Positions 1 through 5,631 of a stretch of 5,631 nt of DNA are shown here, in pieces (position 1 is the first letter of the stretch; each line of letters opens with the position of its first letter). The notes beneath the pieces are model-generated. The model worked only from the letters and a program-made list of their open reading frames with translations. It did not search any database and was not told the origin of the DNA. The stretch is taken from positions 1 through 5,631 of the forward strand of contig JAIXSD010000697.1 of the NCBI GenBank assembly GCA_027484885.1. Direction: 5' to 3'. The translations under genes and the position numbers were made by a program. The DNA comes from Rubrivivax sp. Its GTDB lineage: Bacteria > Pseudomonadota > Gammaproteobacteria > Burkholderiales > Burkholderiaceae_C.

Positions 1-371
1 CCGGCCTCGCACAGGTCCACCGTGCGGGCGAAGATGGGCTCGGCCTCGGCACGCTGGCCGAGGTATTGCAGGGCGGTGGCGTAGGCGCACCAGAACCAGC
101 CCAGGGCTTCGTGCGGCGCGGGCGAATCCAGCAGACCTTGGGCCAAGGCCTCATGCGCCTGCAGAAGCTGCAAGGCCTCACCCTCCTGGCGGGCCGTGAT
201 CAAAAGGCCGGCCAGATCGGCCACCAGCTCCAGCAAGGCCATCTCGTCGACGGCGTCGCCGGCCTGCAGCTGCGCCAGCTGCTCGCGCATGGCGGCGATG
301 CTGCGCGCATGGGCCTCGGGGTCGGGGGCGGTGAAGCGCAGGAACTCGGGCATGGGCTGGAGCTGGCTCAT
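1..371 (-). CDS. TPR-like helical-repeat protein, N-terminal part (gene runs off left edge)
   Basis: The frame is open from an ATG at 371 down to the window edge (123 codons plus two bases) with no stop, so the C-terminus is outside. A GAGG Shine-Dalgarno lies seven bases before the ATG. The start overlaps the stop of the upstream nucleotidyltransferase gene as ATGA, which fits translational coupling. The protein is rich in Ala, Leu, Glu and Gln and looks all-helical. Residues about 47-78 and 89-122 each resemble a tetratricopeptide unit; the second has a Trp/Tyr-rich first helix, a LGQRAEAEPIF turn and a second helix. No signal peptide or membrane segment is visible. TPR proteins generally act as protein-binding scaffolds, and this one probably sits in the cytoplasm. 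Partner and role are unknown; coupling to the nucleotidyltransferase suggests a shared job, but that is inference. The frame is surely coding; the family name is moderately sure. Confidence 0.8.
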   Translation of the reverse strand, partial: MSQLQPMPEFLRFTAPDPEAHARSIAAMREQLAQLQAGDAVDEMALLELVADLAGLLITARQEGEALQLLQAHEALAQGLLDSPAPHEALGWFWCAYATALQYLGQRAEAEPIFARTVDLCEA

Positions 372-952
372 TCCGCATCCTCAATCAGCACCCGCGGCCA
401 CCGTTGCGCATACTGCTTTTGCGCAATCCGCTGGCGAAAGGTCTCGACGCTGACCCGGGCCGGGTTGCGGCGAATGCGCATGGCGAAAAGATCATCCAGG
501 CCATAGGGAGCGATCACGGTCAGCGTGTCGTCGGCCTCCAGGCGCACGGCCACCGCGGTGGCGAACTCGGGCCAGGAGGCCACCGCGTCCTGTAGCGAGC
601 GCAGCGGTGCCACGGCATGGCCGAAACAGGACTCGAACCAGAGATGCACATGCGCCTGGTTCGTCAGCTCCCAGGGCAAGTCGGGACAGGCGCGCGCCAG
701 GGCTGCCTGGTGTGCCGCTTCTTCACCAGACGGCTCCTCGGGATCGAAATAGGCCAGGTCCACATCGGCCAGCGCTGAAGGCTCGGTGTGGCCATGCAGA
801 TGATCCCAGACCCGATTGCGCAGCGCGCCGGCGCCGATGCACCACTGGGGCAGGCCCAGATCACGGGCGGCATGGAGCGCGCGCATGAGCCAAGCAGAAC
901 TGCGCACGATGGCCCGCAGCTCGTCGTGGCGATCGGGGTGCCGGGCATTCAT
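368..952 (-). CDS. Nucleotidyltransferase family protein (DUF925 / NTP_transf_6, COG3575-like)
   Basis: A 194-residue protein matching the NTP_transf_6 family across its length. Visible landmarks are WCIGAGALRN (residues 37-46), the acidic DVDLAYFD strand (63-70) carrying a D-x-D pair typical of metal-binding nucleotidyltransferases, WELTNQAHVH (94-103), APYGLDDLFAMR (148-159) and a terminal WPRV (185-188). The fold is expected to transfer a nucleotide to an unknown acceptor; the family has no firm substrate that I know of. It is probably cytoplasmic, since no signal peptide or membrane segment is seen. The ATG at 952 is preferred because AAGAGG lies eight bases before it. A GTG at 1048 would add 32 residues, but they would run through the AT-rich promoter and LexA-box region. 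The gene overlaps the downstream TPR-like gene by four bases and is divergent from recG. Confidence 0.9.
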   Translation of the reverse strand: MNARHPDRHDELRAIVRSSAWLMRALHAARDLGLPQWCIGAGALRNRVWDHLHGHTEPSALADVDLAYFDPEEPSGEEAAHQAALARACPDLPWELTNQAHVHLWFESCFGHAVAPLRSLQDAVASWPEFATAVAVRLEADDTLTVIAPYGLDDLFAMRIRRNPARVSVETFRQRIAQKQYAQRWPRVLIEDAE

Positions 953-960
953 CTGCGGCG

Positions 961-966
961 CCTCTT
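961..966 (-). promoter_or_regulatory. Ribosome binding site of the nucleotidyltransferase gene
   Basis: On the minus strand this reads AAGAGG, with eight bases to the ATG at 952. It decides the start in favour of 952 over the upstream GTG at 1048, whose extension would read through the control region. Confidence 0.7.
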
Positions 967-992
967 GCTGATAAACTGGATATTCATACAGT
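965..992 (+). promoter_or_regulatory. recG: Candidate promoter for recG
   Basis: TTGCTG (965-970) and TACAGT (987-992) are separated by 16 bases in the only AT-rich stretch before recG. The -10-like hexamer overlaps the right half of the putative LexA box. Both hexamers are weak matches, and a 5' leader of about 100 bases would precede the preferred recG start. Confidence 0.25.
976..991. promoter_or_regulatory. Putative LexA (SOS) box
   Basis: The plus strand reads CTGGATATTCATACAG, a CTG-N10-CAG dyad. It matches the E. coli LexA consensus CTGTATATATATACAG at 13 of 16 positions. The dyad extends one base on each side (ACTG...CAGT, 975-992). It sits in an AT-rich island within otherwise very GC-rich DNA, 24 bases upstream of the nucleotidyltransferase ATG and about 106 bases upstream of the preferred recG ATG. 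It overlaps -10-like hexamers for both directions, the position expected for repression. Betaproteobacterial LexA is known to use the same type of operator as E. coli. Binding is inferred; another dyad-binding repressor is possible. Confidence 0.65.
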
Positions 993-1010
993 ATTCGTAT
1001 CGCACGCCAA
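983..1010 (-). promoter_or_regulatory. Candidate promoter for the nucleotidyltransferase-TPR pair
   Basis: On the minus strand TTGGCG (1005-1010) and TATGAA (983-988) are spaced by 16 bases and resemble sigma-70 -35 and -10 elements. The -10 lies inside the putative LexA box, so LexA binding would block it. The predicted transcript starts roughly 25 bases before the ATG at 952. The match to consensus is moderate, and the call leans on position and AT content. Confidence 0.4.
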
Positions 1011-1086
1011 GCCCACGGGGCCTGGGTCTGAATGTCAGCTTGTGGCACCGAACGAAACCACCATTATGTTGCCGGTCATGAGCTCC

Positions 1087-1093
1087 GAAGAGG
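1087..1093 (+). promoter_or_regulatory. recG: Ribosome binding site of recG
   Basis: GAAGAGG lies four bases before the ATG at 1098 and ten bases before the in-frame ATG at 1104. It supports a start at one of these two rather than at the ATG at 1032, which has only a G-rich, poorly matching leader. Spacing does not separate 1098 from 1104. Confidence 0.55.
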
Positions 1094-1097
1094 CTTG

Positions 1098-3287
1098 ATG
1101 AATATGCAGATGCCAGCGCCCCGCAGCAGCTCGACGCCTCGGCCGGGTTTCGAACTCCGCCCGCAGGGCAAAATCCCGCCCATGCCTGCTTCGGCCCCTC
1201 CTCGTCCATCGCCTGCTGCTACCGCCGCCGCCGCACCCGCCACATCGGCGGCCGCTGCCGCCAAGCCCAAGTCCGCGCCGCAAAAGGCCATGGAGAAGCT
1301 GGGCCTGCTGCGCGACATCGACCTGGCCCTGCACCTGCCCCTGCGCTACGAGGACGAGACCCAGATCACGCCCATCGGCCGCAGCCGCGAAGGCGACACG
1401 GTGCAGTGCGAGGGCGAGGTGATCGAATGCCGCATCGAGACGCGCGGCCGGCGCGTGCTGCTGGTGCGGCTGGAAGATGAGACCGGCGATCTGCTGCTGC
1501 GCTTCATCCACTTCTACCCCTCGCACCAGAAAAGCATGGCCGTGGGTCAGCGCATCCGCGTGCGCGGCGAGCTGCGCCACGGCTTTTTCGGCCGCGAGAT
1601 GGTGCACCCCACCTTCAAGGCCGTGCAGCCCGACACGCCGCTGGCCGAGGCGCTGACGCCCGTCTACCCAGCCAGCGCCGGCCTGCCGCAGACGTACCTG
1701 CGCCGCGCCATCGCCTCGGGCCTGCAGCGCGCCGATCTGCGCGAGCTGCTGCCCCAGGGCACGGTGCCCAGCAGCCTGCCACCGCTGCGCGATGCGCTGA
1801 GCTTTCTGCACCACCCGCCGCCGCAGGCCCGCCTGGGCACGCTGGAAGACCACAGCCACCCGGCCTGGCAGCGGCTCAAGTTCGAGGAGCTGCTGGCCCA
1901 GCAGATCAGCCAGATGCAAGCCCAGCGCGAGCGCGCCCTGCTGAAGGCACCGGCCCTCCGCGCCAAGCCGGGCGGCCTGGTCGAGCGCCTGCTGGCCGTG
2001 CTGCCCTTCGGCCTGACCGGCGCACAGCAGCGGGTCAGCGAAGAGATCGCGCAAGACCTGGCCCTGGGCCAACCGATGCACCGCTTGCTGCAAGGCGATG
2101 TGGGCTCGGGCAAGACGGTGGTGGCAGCCCTGGCCGCGGCCGTGGCCATCGATGCCGGCTGGCAATGCGCGCTGATGGCGCCGACCGAAATCCTGGCCGA
2201 GCAGCATTTCAAGAAGCTGATCGGCTGGCTGGAGCCCCTGGGCCTGCAAGTGGCCTGGCTGACCGGCAGCGTCAAGGGCAAGGCGCGCCAGAAGATGCTG
2301 GACGCGGCGGCCAGCGGCGCGGCCCAGCTGGTGATCGGCACCCATGCGGTGATCGAGGACAAGGTCACATTCGCCCGCCTGGGCCTGGCCATCATCGACG
2401 AGCAGCACCGCTTCGGCGTGGCGCAGCGGCTGGCCTTGCGGCGCAAGCTCGCTTCAATGGACCTCGAACCCCATATGCTGATGATGAGCGCCACGCCCAT
2501 CCCGCGCACGCTGGCCATGACCTATTTCGCCGACCTGGCCGTCAGCACGATTGACGAGTTACCCCCAGGCCGCACGCCCATCGTCACCAAGGTTTTCGCC
2601 GATGGCAAACGCCAGGACGTGATCGAAAAGATTGCCCAAGAGGTGGCTGCTGGCGCCCAGGTCTACTGGGTCTGCCCGCTGATCGAAGAGAGCGAGGCCC
2701 TGGACCTGAATAACGCGACCGAGACCCATGCGGAACTGGTCGACGCGCTGCCGGGCTTCGAGGTCGGCCTGCTGCACGGCCGCATGCCGCCGGCCGAGAA
2801 GGCCGCCGTGATGGCACGCTTTTCCAGCGGCGAGATGAGCGTGCTGGTCGCCACCACGGTGATCGAGGTCGGCGTGGACGTGCCCAATGCCAGCCTGATG
2901 GTGATCGAGCATGCCGAGCGCTTCGGCCTCTCGCAGCTGCACCAGCTGCGCGGGCGCGTGGGCCGCGGCGCGGTGGCCAGCGTCTGCGTGCTGCTTTACA
3001 CCGGCCCGCTGTCGGACACCGGCAAATCGCGCCTGCGCGCCATGGCCGAAACCAACGACGGCTTCGAGATCGCCCGCCGCGACCTGGACATCCGCGGCCC
3101 CGGCGAGTTCATGGGCGCCCGCCAAAGCGGCGCCGAGCTGCTGCGCTTTGCCGACCTGCAGGAAGACTCCCTGCTGCTGCAAGCCGCCCGCCGCCTGGCG
3201 CCCCAGCTGCTGGACAAATACCCCGAGGCCGCGCAACGCCAGGTGGCGCGCTGGCTGGGCTCGAAGGCGGAGTTCCTCAAGGCTTGA
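1098..3287 (+). CDS. recG: ATP-dependent DNA helicase RecG
   Basis: RecG remodels stalled replication forks and branch-migrates Holliday junctions and R- or D-loops in the cytoplasm. With the ATG at 1098 it has 729 residues; E. coli RecG has 693. An Ala/Pro-rich tail (about 1-60) precedes HLPLRYEDET (79-88) and the OB-fold wedge domain (about 90-190) that splits the fork. Helicase signatures follow: GDVGSGKT Walker A (333-340), APTEILAEQ, DEQHRFG Walker B (434-440), SATPIPRT (464-471), LLHGRM (558-563), ATTVIEVGVDVP (585-596), QLRGRVGRG (616-624) and the RecG-typical GPGEFMGARQSG (667-678). The protein looks complete and active. Start choice: the 22 codons between the ATG at 1032 and 1098 have low third-position GC unlike the rest, and GAAGAGG precedes 1098; ATGs at 1104 and 1182 remain possible. 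It is divergent from the nucleotidyltransferase gene and stands alone, unlike the E. coli spoT-linked recG. Confidence 0.96.
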   Translation: MNMQMPAPRSSSTPRPGFELRPQGKIPPMPASAPPRPSPAATAAAAPATSAAAAAKPKSAPQKAMEKLGLLRDIDLALHLPLRYEDETQITPIGRSREGDTVQCEGEVIECRIETRGRRVLLVRLEDETGDLLLRFIHFYPSHQKSMAVGQRIRVRGELRHGFFGREMVHPTFKAVQPDTPLAEALTPVYPASAGLPQTYLRRAIASGLQRADLRELLPQGTVPSSLPPLRDALSFLHHPPPQARLGTLEDHSHPAWQRLKFEELLAQQISQMQAQRERALLKAPALRAKPGGLVERLLAVLPFGLTGAQQRVSEEIAQDLALGQPMHRLLQGDVGSGKTVVAALAAAVAIDAGWQCALMAPTEILAEQHFKKLIGWLEPLGLQVAWLTGSVKGKARQKMLDAAASGAAQLVIGTHAVIEDKVTFARLGLAIIDEQHRFGVAQRLALRRKLASMDLEPHMLMMSATPIPRTLAMTYFADLAVSTIDELPPGRTPIVTKVFADGKRQDVIEKIAQEVAAGAQVYWVCPLIEESEALDLNNATETHAELVDALPGFEVGLLHGRMPPAEKAAVMARFSSGEMSVLVATTVIEVGVDVPNASLMVIEHAERFGLSQLHQLRGRVGRGAVASVCVLLYTGPLSDTGKSRLRAMAETNDGFEIARRDLDIRGPGEFMGARQSGAELLRFADLQEDSLLLQAARRLAPQLLDKYPEAAQRQVARWLGSKAEFLKA

Positions 3288-3291
3288 TGGA

Positions 3292-3322
3292 GGGCGGCAC
3301 GCAGCCATGTGGCTGCCGCTCC
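3292..3322. terminator. Hairpin between convergent recG and small secreted-protein gene
   Basis: The 56-base gap between two convergent stops holds GCAGCC-ATGT-GGCTGC (3301-3316), a perfect six-base-pair stem with a four-base loop. An alternative, longer pairing uses GCGGCA (3294-3299) with TGCCGC (3314-3319). The position suits a bidirectional terminator, but no T-run follows on either strand, so a classical intrinsic terminator is not shown. Confidence 0.35.
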
Positions 3323-3343
3323 GGTTGGTCGCGCCGAACCGAC

Positions 3344-3712
3344 TCAGTCCTTGCCAGCAGCCAGCAGGCAGGCATCGCGCCGCTTGTCGAACACCTCGTT
3401 CATCATCAAAAAATCCCGGGTCAATCGCGTGGCGCAATTCCCTGAGCCCCAGCCTGCGGTCTCGAACAGGAATTGCTTGCCCTGCTCTCCGAGGTAGCCC
3501 AAGCTGCTCTTCATCTGCCGACGACACACCTCCATCTGGGCCTGATAGCTGGTCTGAAGCTCCGCCCGAGACTCGTTCCTGTCGCGTTCGCAGGCCGCCT
3601 GGCGAGCTGACTTTGCCCCCACCTCCTGAGCCTGCACGAGCGAACTCCCCATCCAACAGGCCAGGACCACGGCACTGAAAGCTCGCTTCACGACTGCGTT
3701 TGAACTTCGCAT
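3344..3712 (-). CDS. Small predicted secreted protein with four cysteines, unknown function
   Basis: A 122-residue protein starting at the ATG at 3712. A TTG at 3724 would add four residues, and neither start has a good Shine-Dalgarno. The N-terminus is a clear Sec signal peptide: MRSSNAVVKR, a hydrophobic core AFSAVVLACWMGSSLV, and a likely cut after QA near residue 28, so the product should be periplasmic or exported. The mature part is about 94 residues, hydrophilic and mostly helical, with four cysteines at 41, 63, 93 and 115 that could form two disulfides. No catalytic motif or lipobox is seen, and I do not recognise the family. Codon use is less GC-biased than in its neighbours (TGT, CGT, CGA, ATT, TTT and TTG appear), which may point to a lineage-specific or acquired gene. 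It lies 112 bases downstream of ndh on the same strand and may be co-transcribed. The gene is likely real; its function is unknown. Confidence 0.75.
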   Translation of the reverse strand: MRSSNAVVKRAFSAVVLACWMGSSLVQAQEVGAKSARQAACERDRNESRAELQTSYQAQMEVCRRQMKSSLGYLGEQGKQFLFETAGWGSGNCATRLTRDFLMMNEVFDKRRDACLLAAGKD

Positions 3713-3733
3713 ACACCCAATCAAGGTTTCGAG

Positions 3734-3751
3734 GGCGGCACCATCACCGCC
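3734..3751. other. Inverted repeat upstream of the small secreted-protein gene
   Basis: GGCGG (3734-3738) and CCGCC (3747-3751) form a short stem, which two wobble pairs on the minus-strand transcript can lengthen. It sits 22 bases before the ATG at 3712, between the ndh stop and that start. It could be a weak terminator after ndh, a leader structure, or chance in GC-rich DNA. No T-run follows. Confidence 0.2.
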
Positions 3752-3824
3752 ATGTCAGCCTGGATTCTCGGGGACTGAAATGGTCATGCCGCTCCAGCCG
3801 CACATCGCCGTGCGCCCTGCAGAT

Positions 3825-5195
3825 TCAGCCACCCGCCTTCTGAACAGCATCCACTGGCTCCGCCACCACCCGCGCATAGCGCTGGAAACTCCAGTACGCC
3901 CAGGCCCAGTCCATCAGCACGACCAGGCGGTTGCGGAAGCCGATCAAAAAATAGATGTGGACGAAGAGCCAGAACAGCCAGGCGAAGTAACCCGAGAACT
4001 GAACGAATCCCAGATCGGCCACGGCCGCCTTGCGGCCGATGGTGGCCAGGGCGCCGTAGTCGCGGTAGCGAAACGCGCCGGGCGCATCGGCGGGCAAGGG
4101 CGGCAAGACCTGACCCTGTGGCGCCCGCAGCGATTGCAGGATCTGCGCTGCAACGTACGCCCCCATCTGCTTGGCCGCTGGGCTGACGCCGGGCACGGGC
4201 TTGAGCGTGCGGCCATCGGACTGCAGGCTTTGGGCGGCGGCCAGGTCGCCGATCACAAAGACCTCCGGGTGGTCGGGGATGTGGAGCCGGCCGTCGACGA
4301 TGACGCGGCCGGCGCGGTCCAGCGGCACGTCCAGCATGCGGCCCAGGGGCGAGGCGGCCACGCCGGCCGCCCAGACCACGGTGCGGGCGGCGATGCGCTC
4401 TGTTGCAGCCACAGCGCCCTCCCCGGCCTGCACCTCCACACCGTCTGCATCGATGCCGACGACGCGGCAAGCGGTGCGCAGCTCGACACCCAGGCCGCGC
4501 AGCTGCGCCTCTGCCTTGGCCGAGAGCTCGGGCGGCAAGGCCTGCAGCACGCGCGGCGAGCCTTCCAGCAGCAGCACGCGGGCACTGGCCGGGTCGATGC
4601 GGCGGAACTCATTCTTGAGTGTGTGGCGGGCGATCTCGGCCAGGGTGCCGGCCATTTCGACCCCGGTGGGGCCGGCGCCGATGACCACAAAGCTCAGGCA
4701 GGCGCGCTGCAGCGCCGGGTCGGGCGTGCTCTCGGCCTGCTCGAAGGCCTTGAGCACGCGGGCGCGCAGGGCAAAGGCGTCTTGCAGTGTCTTGAGCCCC
4801 GGCGCATGAGTGGCCCATTCGTCACGGCCAAAGTAGCTGTGCGTCGCGCCCGCCGCAACGATCAGGTAGTCGTAGCCCAGGCTCTGGCCATCACTCAGCT
4901 GCACCTGGCGTTGCTGGCGGTCGATGCCGCTGACCTCGGCCATCAGCACGGTCACATTGCGCTGGCCGCGCAGCATGTGGCGGATGGGCGCGGCAATCGA
5001 GGGCGCCGACAGGCCGGCCGTGGCCACCTGGTAGAGCAAGGGCTGGAAGAGATGGTGGTTGCTGCGGTCGATCACCGTGATGTCCACCGGCGCACCGGCC
5101 AGGGCGCGGGTGGCGGCCAGGCCGCCAAAGCCGCATCCGATGATCAAGACCCGGGGCCGCGCGGTGGGACTGCCTCTGCCGTTGAGTGTGCTCAT
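3825..5195 (-). CDS. ndh: Type II NADH:quinone oxidoreductase (NDH-2)
   Basis: NDH-2 oxidises NADH and reduces membrane quinone through FAD without pumping protons, on the cytoplasmic face of the inner membrane. With the ATG at 5195 it has 456 residues. It shows two dinucleotide folds: GCGFGG (20-25) for FAD and GAGPTGVEMAG (173-183) for NADH. LFQPLLYQVATAGLS (49-63), VIGDLA (314-319, FAD contact) and PAAKQMG (339-345) by the quinone site are typical of the family. The C-terminal hydrophobic segment YFAWLFWLFVHIYFLIGF (403-420) is the expected membrane anchor, flanked by charged residues. A start at 5237 (ATG) or 5243 (TTG) would add 14 or 16 residues ahead of the usual short N-terminus. None of the starts has a strong Shine-Dalgarno, so the exact start is uncertain. 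It follows the peroxidase gene on the same strand after 110 bases. A generic NAD(P)/FAD oxidoreductase name is the only alternative; the anchor and motifs favour NDH-2. Confidence 0.93.
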   Translation of the reverse strand: MSTLNGRGSPTARPRVLIIGCGFGGLAATRALAGAPVDITVIDRSNHHLFQPLLYQVATAGLSAPSIAAPIRHMLRGQRNVTVLMAEVSGIDRQQRQVQLSDGQSLGYDYLIVAAGATHSYFGRDEWATHAPGLKTLQDAFALRARVLKAFEQAESTPDPALQRACLSFVVIGAGPTGVEMAGTLAEIARHTLKNEFRRIDPASARVLLLEGSPRVLQALPPELSAKAEAQLRGLGVELRTACRVVGIDADGVEVQAGEGAVAATERIAARTVVWAAGVAASPLGRMLDVPLDRAGRVIVDGRLHIPDHPEVFVIGDLAAAQSLQSDGRTLKPVPGVSPAAKQMGAYVAAQILQSLRAPQGQVLPPLPADAPGAFRYRDYGALATIGRKAAVADLGFVQFSGYFAWLFWLFVHIYFLIGFRNRLVVLMDWAWAYWSFQRYARVVAEPVDAVQKAGG

Positions 5196-5273
5196 GCGGC
5201 GATTCTGGCCGCCCAGCCGGCCCGCCGGTGGTGCCATACGCAAAGCGAATGACTTGCGGCGGTGGCGGGCATG

Positions 5274-5288
5274 GCGGCCCGGGGCCGC
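5274..5288. terminator. GC-rich hairpin between the peroxidase and ndh genes
   Basis: GCGGCC-CCG-GGCCGC on the minus strand is a perfect six-base-pair stem with a three-base loop, starting 17 bases after the peroxidase stop. It could end or attenuate transcription before ndh. No T-run follows, so it may equally be a chance GC palindrome or an mRNA-stabilising hairpin. Confidence 0.3.
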
Positions 5289-5305
5289 TGACGCTCAAGC
5301 CAGAC

Positions 5306-5631
5306 TCAGTTGCAACCGGGCGCTGGCGGCGTGGCGGGGCCGGTGTAGCCGTCGCTGAGGGTGCGCAAGAAACAGAGGATATCGGCGATGTCGCCGTCAC
5401 TCATGGTGCGGCGCACGCCAAACGGCGCGTTGCGCTCGACATTGGCGTGCAAGGCAAGCGGCAGATCGTCGTAGAGCTGCACCTGGCCGCCCACGCTCGG
5501 GTACCACTGGGCCGGGTCGGTGTCGCGGGTGGCGTAAAAGCGCAGCACCTGCTCCAGGCTGGTGAAGCTGCCGTTGTGGAAGAACACTGGGCGGTGCTCG
5601 ACATTGCGCAAGCCCGGGGTGCGGAAGAAGC
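5306..5631 (-). CDS. Di-heme cytochrome c peroxidase / MauG-family protein, C-terminal part (gene enters from right edge)
   Basis: The frame is open from the right edge (last 107 residues) to a TGA at 5306-5308; the N-terminus and both CXXCH heme sites lie outside. The fragment begins FFRTPGLRNVEHRPVFFHNG, the hallmark of the C-terminal heme domain of bacterial di-heme peroxidases. TSLEQVLRFYATR and DIADILCFLRTLSDGYTG follow, the family's usual ending. A TTG at 5611 inside the conserved LRNV motif is not the start. Such enzymes are periplasmic and reduce hydrogen peroxide with electrons from cytochrome c; MauG-like relatives instead oxidise protein substrates, and the fragment cannot separate the two. 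The end is odd in carrying a Cys (PGCN) as third-last... second-last residue. ndh follows on the same strand after 110 bases, so the two may be linked in respiratory or peroxide metabolism. Confidence 0.88.
   Translation of the reverse strand, partial: FFRTPGLRNVEHRPVFFHNGSFTSLEQVLRFYATRDTDPAQWYPSVGGQVQLYDDLPLALHANVERNAPFGVRRTMSDGDIADILCFLRTLSDGYTGPATPPAPGCN

Noticed and set aside
66..506. Plus-strand open frame opposite the TPR-like and nucleotidyltransferase genes
   Set aside because: The opposite strand carries recognisable, coupled genes with Shine-Dalgarno sequences; this frame has a shadow-like composition.
953..1048. Longer N-terminus for the nucleotidyltransferase starting at the GTG at 1048
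   Set aside because: The 32 extra residues would be encoded by the AT-rich promoter and LexA-like region, and the ATG at 952 has a good Shine-Dalgarno.
949..1209. 86-residue minus-strand open frame across the divergent region
   Set aside because: It crosses the control region and the recG start, ends in an Arg run, and has no ribosome binding site or family resemblance.
1210..1262. GCC/GCT-rich run that could be read as a triplet repeat
   Set aside because: The units are irregular and encode the Ala/Pro-rich tail of RecG; no true tandem array is present.
1035..2408. 457-residue open frame on the minus strand antisense to recG
   Set aside because: It lies wholly opposite conserved RecG coding sequence and is rich in Gln, Leu, Ala, His and Arg with no domain; a GC-bias shadow.
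2559..3716. 385-residue minus-strand open frame spanning the end of recG and the small secreted gene
   Set aside because: It is antisense to RecG helicase motifs and out of frame with the signal-peptide protein, which has better coding signs.
3780..5252. 490-residue open frame on the plus strand antisense to ndh
   Set aside because: It mirrors the real NDH-2 frame in high-GC DNA, has a His/Gln/Gly/Ala-rich composition typical of antisense shadows, and shows no recognisable domain.

Overview
The window is a GC-rich, densely packed stretch of bacterial chromosome. The style of its RecG, type II NADH dehydrogenase and di-heme peroxidase suggests a betaproteobacterium of the order Burkholderiales (Comamonadaceae/Roseateles-like). 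That placement rests on protein style and base composition, not on a database search. There are no RNA genes, insertion sequences, phage genes or CRISPR arrays. No stretch longer than about 150 bases lacks a gene.

Layout, left to right. (1) Positions 1-371, minus strand: the N-terminal 123 codons of a helical-repeat (TPR-like) protein that runs off the left edge. (2) Positions 368-952, minus strand: a complete nucleotidyltransferase of the DUF925/NTP_transf_6 type. Its stop overlaps the start of the TPR-like gene by four bases, so the two look like a translationally coupled pair. (3) Positions 953-1097: an AT-richer divergent control region holding a 16-base CTG-N10-CAG palindrome that matches the E. 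coli LexA/SOS consensus at 13 of 16 positions, with promoter-like hexamers in both directions. (4) Positions 1098-3287, plus strand: recG, the ATP-dependent fork-remodelling helicase, with an unusual Ala/Pro-rich N-terminal tail. (5) Positions 3344-3712, minus strand, convergent with recG: a small predicted secreted protein with four cysteines and no family I recognise. (6) Positions 3825-5195, minus strand: a type II NADH:quinone oxidoreductase. (7) Positions 5306-5631, minus strand: the C-terminal end of a di-heme cytochrome c peroxidase that enters from the right edge.

Functionally there are two blocks. The left block (TPR-like protein, nucleotidyltransferase, recG) shares one divergent regulatory region. 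If the LexA box is real, it would link a DNA-repair helicase and an uncharacterised nucleotidyltransferase pair to the DNA-damage response; this is the most interesting point of the window. The right block is respiratory and oxidative: NDH-2 feeds electrons from NADH into the quinone pool, and the peroxidase uses electrons from cytochrome c to reduce peroxide in the periplasm. Long open frames antisense to recG and ndh are GC-bias shadows, not genes.
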